In this document: positions 1 to 7,046 of the stretch, piece after piece
How positions within the stretch are numbered: position 1 is the first letter of the stretch
Layout: every line of letters begins with the position of its first letter
Assembly (NCBI GenBank): GCA_025934545.1
Contig: JAICXV010000028.1
Span: forward strand, 1 to 9,969
DNA length: 9,969 nucleotides
Direction: 5' to 3'
Origin: Verrucomicrobiia bacterium
GTDB taxonomy: Bacteria; Verrucomicrobiota; Verrucomicrobiia; Limisphaerales; Palsa-1400
Notes under the pieces: generated by a model
The model's input: the letters and a program-made list of their open reading frames with translations, nothing else
The model's database searches: none
Told to the model about the DNA's origin: nothing
Position numbers and translations under genes: made by a program

Positions 1-975
1 CCCGCTGATATTGGTGACCGTCGTAATCGTGCCGTCCGGCGTCATCTGGAAAACGGTTTGTCGCGTTGTTCCATAAAAATTCCCATCGCTCGCCTGAATG
101 AGCGCGCCGAAGGGTTGGTCGCCGTCACTGTTCAATGCGCTGGACGTGAGCGTGCCGTCGGACTGCATCTTGAAAGCCGTTCCGTTCGCGGGTCCAATCG
201 TTGTGCCGTAAAAATTTCCATCGGCACCCTGCGCAACCGTTCCATAAGGCAGCGCGCCGTTGTCAGGCCCGAATGAATTCAGCGCTGTGATCGTTCCGGA
301 AGCGAATTGAAAAACCGTGCCATAAAGAAACGTCACGCCATTGGTCGTAAGATTTCCCCCCGTCGGCGTCGTTCCATAAAAACTTCCGTCGATTGCTTGA
401 ATCAACGACGCGGTCGGATTGCCGCCGTTGGTTTGGGCGAAGTCCGCAAGTTTGCTCAATATGCCGGCGGAGGTGATTTGGAAAATAGTGCCGAGATTGA
501 CCGCGCCGCCGTCGAAGGTTGTTCCATAGAAATTCCCGTCATTCGCCTGGACCAATCCGCCGTAGGGATGCGAACCGTCCGATCCGCTGAAAGAATACAA
601 TCGCGTCAACGTGCCGCCGAGCGTGACCGTGAATACAGTGCCGAGATTATTCGCGCCGCCATCGCGGGTCGTGCCGAAAAGATTTCCGTTCGTGCCTTGA
701 ATGACACCGGACATCGGCCGCGCGCCGTTGTTGCTGTTGAACGATGCGAGCGCCGTCAACGCGCCTGCCTGCGTCATTTTAAAAACCGTGCCATAACCGG
801 AAGCGCCGCCGTTCGTGGTCGTGCCATAGAAATTGCCATCATTGGCCTGAATCAGCGAAGCGATGGGCTGCGCGCCAGTCGCGCCGTTGAATGAAGCTAG
901 ATTAGTCAGCCACTGCGCCGAGGCCTGCTCAGTCAAAAACATCGCCGTGATCCAAAATAACAGTAGCCGATACAT
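1..975 (-). CDS. secreted GloVer-repeat protein, N-terminal part (runs off the window)
   Basis: Reading from the ATG at 975 down to base 1 gives 325 uninterrupted codons with no stop, so the 3' end lies outside the window. Residues 1-20 form a signal peptide (a hydrophobic stretch after MYRLLL, ending in ASA before QW), so the product is exported. The rest is built of repeats with the motif GNFYGTT followed by GG...GTVFK(M/I)T..G.LT.L.SF, the signature of the GloVer family ('choice-of-anchor tandem repeat'). Motifs begin at residues 47, 97, 147, 197, 253 and 298, a period of 50 with one longer and one shorter unit. Family knowledge suggests a beta-propeller-like or rod-like surface protein, with a C-terminal anchor that would lie beyond the window. 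The molecular function is unknown. A promoter candidate lies upstream at 1010-1039, and the gene follows the DUF4132 gene on the same strand after 117 bp. The start is well supported by the signal peptide. Confidence 0.85.
   Translation of the reverse strand, partial: MYRLLLFWITAMFLTEQASAQWLTNLASFNGATGAQPIASLIQANDGNFYGTTTNGGASGYGTVFKMTQAGALTALASFNSNNGARPMSGVIQGTNGNLFGTTRDGGANNLGTVFTVTLGGTLTRLYSFSGSDGSHPYGGLVQANDGNFYGTTFDGGAVNLGTIFQITSAGILSKLADFAQTNGGNPTASLIQAIDGSFYGTTPTGGNLTTNGVTFLYGTVFQFASGTITALNSFGPDNGALPYGTVAQGADGNFYGTTIGPANGTAFKMQSDGTLTSSALNSDGDQPFGALIQASDGNFYGTTRQTVFQMTPDGTITTVTNISG
64..837 (-). repeat. six in-frame GloVer coding repeats (~150 bp period)
   Basis: This stretch spans from the first to the sixth GNFYGTT-type motif inside the secreted protein. 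The first four motifs are spaced exactly 50 codons apart. The next two spacings are 56 codons (a short insertion around residues 208-216) and 45 codons (a unit that has lost the GG linker). Motif variants are GNFYGTT (four times), GNLFGTT and GSFYGTT. The units have diverged in DNA sequence, so this is an old protein-level array and not a recent tandem duplication. Confidence 0.8.
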
Positions 976-1009
976 GGCTGGGGCGTGGTTTGGGGAACGC
1001 TTTAGGATG

Positions 1010-1039
1010 GTTATACGCGTGTGAGGTGAACCCTTACAA
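1010..1039 (-). promoter_or_regulatory. sigma70-type promoter candidate for the GloVer gene
   Basis: On the minus strand a -35 box TTGTAA (1039-1034) and a -10 box TATAAC (1015-1010) are separated by 18 bases. Transcription would start near 1003, leaving a leader of about 28 bases before the ATG at 975. The position suits independent transcription of the GloVer gene rather than read-through from the DUF4132 operon. It is based on consensus matching only. Confidence 0.45.
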
Positions 1040-1092
1040 GCATTTAATTCTGCGATAAAACAATCCGTTTAAAGCTTTAGCGTCGGCTCAAA

Positions 1093-3759
1093 TCACTTGC
1101 CGCGGATCTGGTTCACAATGCTTTGATCTTTAATTTTGGAATCTTCGGCCAACAGAAATGCTTTGCTCAAGATGATGGCAAGGGTGCGGTCGCCTTCAAA
1201 CGGTAAGAAAACTTTTTCAGAACCAGACACGTCGGCTTTGGGTACGATGCAAAGATACTGGTCGTTTGGCTCCATCAGAATGTTTCCGCTGCCCAGATGG
1301 ATTTTGTAGGTGCGAATGGTGCCTTTAACGACGAGGAATTTTTCGAGGAGCGAACATTGCTTGGCGATTTTAAGTTTCGGCAGCAGCCGTTCGAGAACTT
1401 CGCGGCGTGTTTTTGCTGATTCCGTCAGGTTGCCGAAAGAGAAGTCATGCCAGTATTGACCAGCAGCTTCGCCGGCGTCCTGCCATGTCGGATCATTACC
1501 CATGCTGCAGACGCCGACGAATAAATCGACGTCGCGCATGACTTCGCTAAACGTCACGGCAGGCACGTCGTTAAGGGACAGGCCATTTGTGCCTCGAACG
1601 AACCGGACCTGGTCGGTTGAGAGATAAAGCGAGATGCCCGAATCGGACAGGTCCTGTCCGTCTGTTTGCATCACCCAGAACTCCGCGAGCATATTTCGGT
1701 CGGGAAGGTCCAGCGTGGGAGTGCTGTGGCGATCGAAGCCACCCATCAATTCATATTTCCAACCGCGCTCCTTGGCGAGGGCGGCGAACTGATGTTGCCG
1801 AATAATGTGCGCGGCGAAACGGTTGGAATAAGTTTCGGTTTGTAATTCCGCGTCGGTCAGAACGTAGATTTCGCGATGCGCCTGTTTGAACGGTTGGCAA
1901 ACCTGATTGTTCTCGAGCCAGCGACGCCAGGCTGCGACGGTTTCAACGGCAAAGCCGATGGGATGCCACAAACGCACGCGCGTTTCTCGTGCAAGCCAGT
2001 CGAGCGGCTGCGAATTGACGTCGACGATCTTTCCATCGAACCAAATGCCGAGGGCTGTTTTTTCTCCGAGTTTAAAATGCCAAATCAACCGTCGCGATAA
2101 CGGTCCGATGAGAGCGTGGTCGAGGTAGCGCTGTTTCCACACAGCCAGTTCCCACTCGCGTTCCCTGGCGAGCAAGCGCTCGATGCGAATCCGTTGTGCG
2201 GACACGATGCTTTGAATTTCTTTAGCGAGCTTGCGCAACTGGCGCAATTCCTGGGCCTGATCGCGTTTGACGTCGGCCGGCACGGCTTTCAATGGTTTGC
2301 CTTCTTTGCTGAACCATGAAACCTCCACATCGCGACCTTCGATGACGCGTATCTCGGCGAAGTGATTCGCGAACTGGATCTGACGTTTCGCTTCGGCATC
2401 CAGGTCGAAAGTCGGGACCGATTTCTCTTCGAGGTCAGCCCGTGTTTGACCCGTAAGATTGGCGATCGCATCGAGTGATTGGCCGATGCGCTTTTTGGCG
2501 GTCGGCTGTTTGACGACTGAATCCAAACGGCTGAGTTGAGCGGCCGCGTGTTCCGAGGAAGTGACGCTCAACGTGTACAAACAGGCATTGCCGACACGCG
2601 GACAGCGTGGTCCAAGCCCGGGCACTTTTTTGAAACAAACTTGTGCCAGCGTCGAGATGGCGAAAGCAACTTGCGGGTCAGTCGACCCGGCAAAGCACCA
2701 GACCAGGCCGCGAAGAATTGTCGCATTCGTTTCGGAAATGAGGAACGACGGTTCTGGAGCATGCAGTGAGATGGGCGGACTGATGAGCGGCTTGGGTTCG
2801 GCGACCAGATCGAACCATTGCAGGACGGTTTTCGTGAATGTATCTGCCGGTAATTGCCCGACGATTTCTTTGGCGCGTTTTAGCCATTTGCCGCTTGGTT
2901 TAGACGCGGTGGATGTGGCGCAGAATTGGAGGAGCTCCATCCAATCTTGCACCTGCTCTTTGGGCATTGTCTTAAGATCCTGGATCGCGCGCGTTGCCCA
3001 CGCTTCACCGGGTTCGATTCCAAACACGTTAGCGCCGTGCAAGAGTATCTGGAGCTTGCTCGCCAGCGCTCGCTTTGCGATTTCGCCCGGATGTCGCGCC
3101 AGTAATTCCTGTAAAATTTGAATCTGGGTTCGAGCGGCTGGAGGCACGATCGCAAAGGATTCTTCGAGGCGGACAAGAAACGTTGAGAGGCTTAACGTTT
3201 CAACAAGCATCAGCCGGATCCAGCCGGCCCTCATCCAGTCCGTCGTAAATGCAATTTCATAAGGCCAATCAAACGCCTGGAAATACGTCGACCATTGGTC
3301 GGCCGACATTCGCGTTCGTAAGCCGGCCCATCTTTCGAACAGGTGCCCCAAAGTTCCGATGTGGCCGCTTGAACCCTGCAATTCCTGCACGCCCATGTTC
3401 CATGCGCAATATCGTAAAAATGCCCACTGGATGCGCTGAAGGAGCGCTTGCAGAATCGTATTCGAATCAAACTTCGACAACAGAATGTTCGTCGCTGCGC
3501 TTTGATTGGTCAGCCGATCCTGGAGAACGCGTCGTTGTTCGTTATTTATTACAAATAATGGCACGGTATAATCACCCAGAGCCAAAATGGAACTCACCTT
3601 TTGATGACATTCGTGAAGCGGATCGTCGTCGTAAATGGGAAAGTTGTCGGGACCAACACGAGCAGGCGCATCACCACGGCGCAGTCGGGCGATAATATTG
3701 GTGAGATGAACGGGTTCAAACACCAACGGATTGGGTAACAATTGACGCGGATCCTCCAT
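1093..3759 (-). CDS. DUF4132/DUF7737 domain protein (MolR/YehI-like)
   Basis: This 888-residue protein is probably cytoplasmic: it has no signal peptide or membrane segment. The first ~400 residues are helical and unrecognised. From about residue 402 comes a helical linker and 'SVPTFDLD' (447-454), then the DUF4132 core with the conserved segment 'RLWHPIGFAVETVAAWRRW' (596-614) followed by QPFKQ. The C-terminus (808-841) has the motif 'GTIRTYKIHLGSGNILM' then PNDQYLC, typical of DUF7737. E. coli relatives MolR and YehI sit in an operon with a MoxR-type AAA ATPase and a VWA protein; none of these is visible here. The biochemical role is unknown. The start is set at MEDPRQ (3759). The frame stays open to 3933, but that would overlap the upstream gene and add a low-complexity Arg/Ser-rich stretch. 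The gene begins 14 bp after the small beta-grasp-like gene, so the two are almost certainly co-transcribed. No clear Shine-Dalgarno sequence is present. Confidence 0.85.
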   Translation of the reverse strand: MEDPRQLLPNPLVFEPVHLTNIIARLRRGDAPARVGPDNFPIYDDDPLHECHQKVSSILALGDYTVPLFVINNEQRRVLQDRLTNQSAATNILLSKFDSNTILQALLQRIQWAFLRYCAWNMGVQELQGSSGHIGTLGHLFERWAGLRTRMSADQWSTYFQAFDWPYEIAFTTDWMRAGWIRLMLVETLSLSTFLVRLEESFAIVPPAARTQIQILQELLARHPGEIAKRALASKLQILLHGANVFGIEPGEAWATRAIQDLKTMPKEQVQDWMELLQFCATSTASKPSGKWLKRAKEIVGQLPADTFTKTVLQWFDLVAEPKPLISPPISLHAPEPSFLISETNATILRGLVWCFAGSTDPQVAFAISTLAQVCFKKVPGLGPRCPRVGNACLYTLSVTSSEHAAAQLSRLDSVVKQPTAKKRIGQSLDAIANLTGQTRADLEEKSVPTFDLDAEAKRQIQFANHFAEIRVIEGRDVEVSWFSKEGKPLKAVPADVKRDQAQELRQLRKLAKEIQSIVSAQRIRIERLLAREREWELAVWKQRYLDHALIGPLSRRLIWHFKLGEKTALGIWFDGKIVDVNSQPLDWLARETRVRLWHPIGFAVETVAAWRRWLENNQVCQPFKQAHREIYVLTDAELQTETYSNRFAAHIIRQHQFAALAKERGWKYELMGGFDRHSTPTLDLPDRNMLAEFWVMQTDGQDLSDSGISLYLSTDQVRFVRGTNGLSLNDVPAVTFSEVMRDVDLFVGVCSMGNDPTWQDAGEAAGQYWHDFSFGNLTESAKTRREVLERLLPKLKIAKQCSLLEKFLVVKGTIRTYKIHLGSGNILMEPNDQYLCIVPKADVSGSEKVFLPFEGDRTLAIILSKAFLLAEDSKIKDQSIVNQIRGK

Positions 3760-3773
3760 GCCAGAGTTTTCTT

Positions 3774-4169
3774 TTAGCCGCCGACCAATGGGACGAGTTT
3801 CACGAAAGAAACTTCCGTGTTCACTTTGACTTCGAATCGATCTTCCAGACTTTCGGCCTGACGATCGCCGACCAGAACGAAGAAGCGGTTGCGTTCGAAA
3901 CCTTCGAGGGCGCGTTTGAATTGTTCTTCCCAATCGATCTTGCGTTTCGCTTTGATTTTGTAGCCGTTCAAGACCCGTTCAGCGTTCGTTGGTTCGACCA
4001 GGCCGCTGAAGTATTCCGGTTCCTTTTGATTATAGTCCTGAACCTCCTGATAGATACGCGCGCGAATCAACTCGCGAACGGTCAGATGCTCGGTCAGGCA
4101 ATCCAGAGAAAACGTATTGGTCCGTTGCCCAGAGGTCGTCTCGTCATGAATGGTGAGAGTCGCTGCCAT
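3774..4169 (-). CDS. small ubiquitin/MoaD-like (beta-grasp) candidate protein ending in Gly-Gly, DUF4132 partner
   Basis: This 131-residue protein is not a named family that I can identify. Its layout resembles a beta-grasp fold. Two short strands (ATLTIHDE, NTFSLDCL) lead into a helix opening with TVRELIRARI. An inserted helical segment follows (about 48-90, including EYFSGLVEPTNAERVLNGYK). The C-terminal part, 'FFVLVGDRQAESLEDRF' then TEVSFVKLVPLVGG, matches in style the MoaD/ThiS pattern in which 'vlVN...l.dgDeV.flPpvaGG' ends in a free diglycine. The stop codon directly follows the two Gly codons (residues 130-131). The start is placed at MAATLT (4169). The open frame extends to 4343, but that stretch overlaps the promoter and the divergent gene. 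The gene is first in a two-gene operon with the DUF4132 gene, 14 bp apart. The fold and any modifier role are inferences; the open frame and operon are clear. Confidence 0.8.
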   Translation of the reverse strand: MAATLTIHDETTSGQRTNTFSLDCLTEHLTVRELIRARIYQEVQDYNQKEPEYFSGLVEPTNAERVLNGYKIKAKRKIDWEEQFKRALEGFERNRFFVLVGDRQAESLEDRFEVKVNTEVSFVKLVPLVGG

Positions 4170-4178
4170 AGGTTTTGG

Positions 4179-4207
4179 ACTGTAACGGGCAGCGATTTTG
4201 AGGTCAA
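4179..4207 (-). promoter_or_regulatory. sigma70-type promoter candidate for the DUF4132 operon
   Basis: On the minus strand a -35 box TTGACC (4207-4202) and a -10 box TACAGT (4184-4179) are separated by exactly 17 bases, a close consensus match. The start of transcription would fall only a few bases before the ATG at 4169, so the mRNA would be nearly leaderless, which fits the absence of a Shine-Dalgarno sequence. The -35 box lies just upstream of the divergent HEAT-repeat gene, so the two genes share a very short control region. Confidence 0.45.
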
Positions 4208-4220
4208 CAGTTGAGGAACA

Positions 4221-5150
4221 TTGAACCTTGATGACGACACATTGAACTGCGACGCTGCCGTCGTGAGGAAACGGCGGAAGATCGTGCTGATGACTGTGGG
4301 TGGATTGATTGCCGTCGTTGCTTTTTGGTTCTTCTGCCTTCACGAAAAAGAGCCTTCTTATAATGGGCGGAAGTTGAGTGAGTGGTTGGATGACTTTGAC
4401 TCACCGCCAAAAGCCGAGCGCGCCGCGATCGCTGTAAGAGCTTTTGGGACCAACGCTCTCCCCAATTTGGTCAAATGGAATTCGGCGTGCAGTCCGTTTC
4501 TGAGTCCTTTGGACGACGCATTTTGGAAACGCCCGGTGGTGTTGCGTTCTCCTCTTACGAGAATTCACAAGTTTTTTGATGCAAAGGATGCAAAGAACAA
4601 TCACCGAGCCCTTATCGGGTTCGGAATTCTCGGCACCAACGCTGCTCCGGCATTGGCGCCTCTCGAACGCGATTTTGAAACTACCAGAAATTCGGAGCAG
4701 GCGACCCGAACCGCATTGGCCATTCGGTCTATCAGTACCGAAGGAATTGTTTATTTGTTTCATGCAGCGCACCGGTGTGGTTTTCCAAAAGATCAAGCTG
4801 CTCGCGTGGAGATTTGGCAGATCGAGCGCAGCACGATCAGCAAACCGCTGTTGATTACAACGTTGCTTAATCTTAGTGCAGACGATGACCCGATGGTGGT
4901 GGCAGATGCAATTAGCGCTCTCGGAAGAATTCACTCCGAATCCGACCGCGTCATACCGGCGTTGACCAACGCGTTGTCTTCGACAAACGAAGAGACTCGA
5001 GTGCGTGCCATTGCCGCGATTCAAGAATTCGGCCGGGAGGCAGCGTCGAGTGTTCCTGCGTTGCAGTGCGCTCTGCGGGATCAAAGCGGCTATGTGCGCC
5101 GGTATGCGACGAACGCGCTGAAATTTATTGCTCCTGGAAATTTACGTTAA
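4221..5150 (+). CDS. membrane-anchored HEAT-repeat protein
   Basis: Up to 309 residues. A basic segment RKRRK (16-20) precedes a single hydrophobic helix at about 21-40, giving an N-terminal membrane anchor with the rest outside the cytoplasm. The segment 'YNGRKLSEWLDDFDSP' and the helix pairs ending in GTNALPNL and GTNAAPALAPL are typical of verrucomicrobial HEAT-repeat proteins. Further repeats appear at about 222-305 (DDPMVVADAISALGRI, EETRVRAIAAIQEFG, SGYVRRYATNALKFI). Such proteins act as protein-binding scaffolds; the partner is unknown. The start is uncertain. TTG at 4221 has GAGG four bases upstream (4213-4216), which is tight. GTG at 4263 would put the basic segment right at the N-terminus, giving 295 residues, but has no Shine-Dalgarno sequence. 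The gene is divergent from the DUF4132 operon. Confidence 0.8.
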   Translation: MNLDDDTLNCDAAVVRKRRKIVLMTVGGLIAVVAFWFFCLHEKEPSYNGRKLSEWLDDFDSPPKAERAAIAVRAFGTNALPNLVKWNSACSPFLSPLDDAFWKRPVVLRSPLTRIHKFFDAKDAKNNHRALIGFGILGTNAAPALAPLERDFETTRNSEQATRTALAIRSISTEGIVYLFHAAHRCGFPKDQAARVEIWQIERSTISKPLLITTLLNLSADDDPMVVADAISALGRIHSESDRVIPALTNALSSTNEETRVRAIAAIQEFGREAASSVPALQCALRDQSGYVRRYATNALKFIAPGNLR

Positions 5151-5281
5151 AACGTCGGGCTATTTTCATTCATCCCCTCGGGATTCCAAACTGACAAACG
5201 TTGTCAGTCCCAGTCGCAATGATTGAGGGCAATCGTTCCCAGGCGTTTGGATAGGAATTTTCAATGCCATATCTCTTGTGT
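5151..5281. other. convergent intergenic gap, no recognisable feature
   Basis: This 131-bp gap lies between the 3' ends of the HEAT-repeat gene (plus) and the unrecognised exported protein gene (minus). A bidirectional terminator would be expected here, but I see no GC-rich hairpin followed by a T run on either strand. The minus strand stays open across the gap in one frame, without coding character. Confidence 0.4.
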
Positions 5282-5938
5282 TTATTTCGACAACGCAGGT
5301 TTCTTTCGTGGCTTTGGAGCTTGGATTGTTTCTGGCGAGATCCCCCACGCATTATAAACCCACTCTCCATGGATACGCTCACAGGACACAATCTCGTCGA
5401 CCTTAACGTTTGCCGTTTGTGAATTTGTCGCCTCTCCTTTAAGGCACCGGTACAGTTCATCCGCACCTTTAAAATGGTCCTGACTGGAACGAAAGTATAG
5501 TTGGGGATGCGGTGAGCGTTTACACGCTACAATCGAAACAAATGCCAAACCATCTTGTTCACTGAAATGCGGTGGCAACCCGCCCGAAAATGATGGACCC
5601 CCGAGCGACAGAGGATCGATCCAATTCGGGTGATCAAACAGTTGGCCTATTTCCTTAAATGTCATGCCAGGTCGAAAATGTCGGTGCGCGAGTTGTAACA
5701 CGGCCTTGGTTCGATTCTCACAGCTATACTTGGGATTGTTTGCAATTGTCGTCCAGAAAGAAGCAGGCTCGTTCGTTTGCCTCGAGTCACTGAGTGCTTT
5801 TAGAGCATCAACGAATTCGTTCGTAGATGTTAGCGGATTGCCAATCACCCGCAGGATTGTTTCTGAGGATTGCTCTGCCAGACAACATGTGCAGCTAATT
5901 ACAAAACTGAGCGTAAATACAAAGTGGAACTGAATCAT
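5282..5938 (-). CDS. hypothetical exported protein
   Basis: A 218-residue protein that I do not recognise. It starts with a signal peptide (MIQFHFVFTLSFVISCTCCLAEQ), most likely cut after CLA at residue 21. An alternative reading is a lipoprotein with C16 after VIS, but that lipobox is poor. The mature part begins with a helical region (SETILRVIGNPL, NEFVDALKALSD), then 'FWTTIANNPKYSCENRTKA' and a region rich in aromatic and Pro/Gly residues (FDHPNWIDPLSLGGPSFSGG). A motif near the end, 'HGEWVYNAWGI' (190-200), precedes a basic tail, PKPRKKPALSK. Cysteines at 73, 139, 165 and 186 could form disulphides in the periplasm. The start is supported by the signal peptide. It is transcribed towards the convergent HEAT-repeat gene; the EEP-family gene upstream lies on the same strand, 131 bp away. 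Confidence 0.65.
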   Translation of the reverse strand: MIQFHFVFTLSFVISCTCCLAEQSSETILRVIGNPLTSTNEFVDALKALSDSRQTNEPASFWTTIANNPKYSCENRTKAVLQLAHRHFRPGMTFKEIGQLFDHPNWIDPLSLGGPSFSGGLPPHFSEQDGLAFVSIVACKRSPHPQLYFRSSQDHFKGADELYRCLKGEATNSQTANVKVDEIVSCERIHGEWVYNAWGISPETIQAPKPRKKPALSK

Positions 5939-5991
5939 ATTCGTTTTGCGGATTCTCTAGTTACGGTTTTATGGCGCGCATTGCAACACAG

Positions 5992-6006
5992 GCGGCCGCA
6001 GGCCGC
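5992..6006. repeat. perfect GC-rich hairpin between two minus-strand genes
   Basis: GCGGCC (5992-5997), loop GCA and GGCCGC (6001-6006) form a perfect 6-bp stem. It lies about 65 bases downstream of the EEP-family gene stop and upstream of the exported protein gene. It might slow or end transcription on the minus strand, but no T run follows, so it is not a classical intrinsic terminator. Confidence 0.35.
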
Positions 6007-6069
6007 ACGCATTTCATCCGCTTCGCGACGACTGGAATCACTCTATGTCAAAACGCACCTCAACCCTGT

Positions 6070-6873
6070 TTACTTCAACCTGAATTCGAACATCACGGGT
6101 CGATGGTCGGACGCCTCGGTTTGCGGCACCCATGCTCCAACCGGCTCGATCGTTTCGCGCGAAATCCAGGCGTAGTCAATGCGGCGATTAGGTTTGTCGG
6201 CGGGGAATGTGTTGCCCGGCCCTTTGCCGATCATTGGCCAGGTGTCGGTCAGAAATTCCGACACGGCTGCGTGAGTCGCGCTATCGGGTTTGGAGTTGAA
6301 ATCGCCGCAGATGATGATCGGCAGGTCGCGGTGCGCCGTGACGAGCTGTTTGATTTCGCCGACATTTTTTATTCGCTCGGCATCGCCGGGACGGAAATCG
6401 ATGTGCGTGTCCATGAAAAGGATTTTTTTGCCATTGATATCGAGCGTGACCTGCAGAATGCCGCGCTGTTCGTTCGTGTATAACATGTGGTAGTGACTGT
6501 TGGTGAGCGCCAGAACAGGGAAGCGCGTGAGGATGGCGTTGCCGTATTCGCCGCCCTGGAAATTGAAGTTGTTGCTAAAAACGCCCGTCATGCCGGTGAG
6601 TTTGGCGAGTTCGATCGTGAGGTCGCGGCGGTCGGTGCGTTTGACGCCTTTGTCTACCTCCTGCAAGGCGACGATGTCAGCTTTTTCGCGTTTGATGAGT
6701 GCAGCGATGCGCGGCAGGTCGATCCTTTTGTCGAGGCCTTCACCGTGATGGATGTTGTAGGTCATCACGCGGAAGGTATCGGCGGTGTTGGTCTCGGCCG
6801 CGCGGAGGTTGATCGCAAACGCCGCGATACAAAGAACGGCGACGCTCGTTAACACGGTTCTCAAAGGTTTCAT
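6070..6873 (-). CDS. exported endonuclease/exonuclease/phosphatase (EEP) family protein
   Basis: This 267-residue protein has a signal peptide (about 1-25, MKPLRTVLTSVAVLCIAAF... ending LRA), so it acts in the periplasm or outside the cell. The rest is a complete EEP (DNase I/AP-endonuclease-like) domain with every catalytic motif: MTYNIHHG (N40), ALQEVDKG (E72, metal), GGEYGNAILTR (about 108-117), MDTHIDF (D155, H157), CGDFNSKP (D191, N193), RRIDYAW (D233) and ASDHRPV (D256, H257). The family cleaves phosphodiester bonds in DNA, inositol phosphates, sphingomyelin or other substrates using Mg2+. The sequence does not fix the substrate, but export argues against DNA repair and for scavenging of phosphorylated compounds or lipids. 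The ATG at 6873 is preferred over an in-frame GTG two codons earlier (6879). No clear Shine-Dalgarno sequence. It is divergent from the recombinase gene, from which an inverted-repeat-rich gap separates it. Confidence 0.88.
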   Translation of the reverse strand: MKPLRTVLTSVAVLCIAAFAINLRAAETNTADTFRVMTYNIHHGEGLDKRIDLPRIAALIKREKADIVALQEVDKGVKRTDRRDLTIELAKLTGMTGVFSNNFNFQGGEYGNAILTRFPVLALTNSHYHMLYTNEQRGILQVTLDINGKKILFMDTHIDFRPGDAERIKNVGEIKQLVTAHRDLPIIICGDFNSKPDSATHAAVSEFLTDTWPMIGKGPGNTFPADKPNRRIDYAWISRETIEPVGAWVPQTEASDHRPVMFEFRLK

Positions 6874-6934
6874 GCCCACGAATAAAACACAGATGAAACA
6901 GCGATGATGTGCAAGAGAAATCGGTGAAATCGCC

Positions 6935-7022
6935 GGTTAAAGCGGCGGCTAACCACAGGCGCTCGTTTCAACGCCATTCTGCGCCGGAGGCACATTTGAA
7001 ACAGCCGGCGTTTTAACGCCGG
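6935..7022. repeat. cluster of inverted repeats (REP-like) between EEP gene and recombinase
   Basis: Three nested signals are packed here. GGTTA (6935-6939) pairs with TAACC (6950-6954). GTTTCAA (6965-6971) pairs with TTGAAAC (6996-7002) across 24 bases. CCGGCGTT (7005-7012), loop TT and AACGCCGG (7015-7022) form a perfect 8-bp stem. No open frame of note runs through the cluster. It resembles the dispersed palindromic elements common in verrucomicrobial intergenic regions. The last hairpin lacks a following T run, so a terminator role is unlikely. Confidence 0.5.
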
Positions 7023-7046
7023 GAACAATGCGAAGAAGAACGATAA

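Noticed and set aside
64..837. Regular ~150-bp spacing that could suggest a CRISPR or tandem-repeat array
   Set aside because: The period is a multiple of three, the frame is open throughout, and conservation is at the protein level (GloVer motif), not as identical DNA repeats.
307..894. 195-codon plus-strand open frame
   Set aside because: It is the antisense shadow of the GloVer repeats and its periodic Arg/Ala/Val-rich sequence simply mirrors them.
1068..1080. Palindrome TAAAGCTTTA as terminator or operator after the DUF4132 gene
   Set aside because: It is A/T-rich with almost no loop and no GC stem, so it would not form a stable hairpin. No regulator match is known to me.
3760..3933. 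58-codon N-terminal extension of the DUF4132 gene
   Set aside because: It lies wholly within the upstream 131-residue gene or its 14-bp spacer, and encodes an Arg/Ser-rich stretch unlike the family. The MEDPRQ start gives a clean tandem arrangement.
4170..4343. 58-codon N-terminal extension of the small beta-grasp-like gene
   Set aside because: It overlaps both the promoter candidate and the start of the divergent HEAT-repeat gene, is His/Gln/Ser-rich, and would hide the beta-strand that begins at MAATLT.
4401..5084. 227-codon minus-strand open frame
   Set aside because: It is antisense to the HEAT-repeat gene. Its composition is rich in Arg/Ser/Cys with no recognisable motif, while the plus strand has a clear membrane anchor and HEAT units.
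5166..5466. Minus-strand open frames across the gap at 5151-5281
   Set aside because: They overlap the exported protein gene in other frames and show no signal, motif or ribosome site.
5992..6006. Intrinsic terminator for the EEP-family gene
   Set aside because: The stem is perfect, but no T run follows on the minus strand, so it is listed only as a hairpin.
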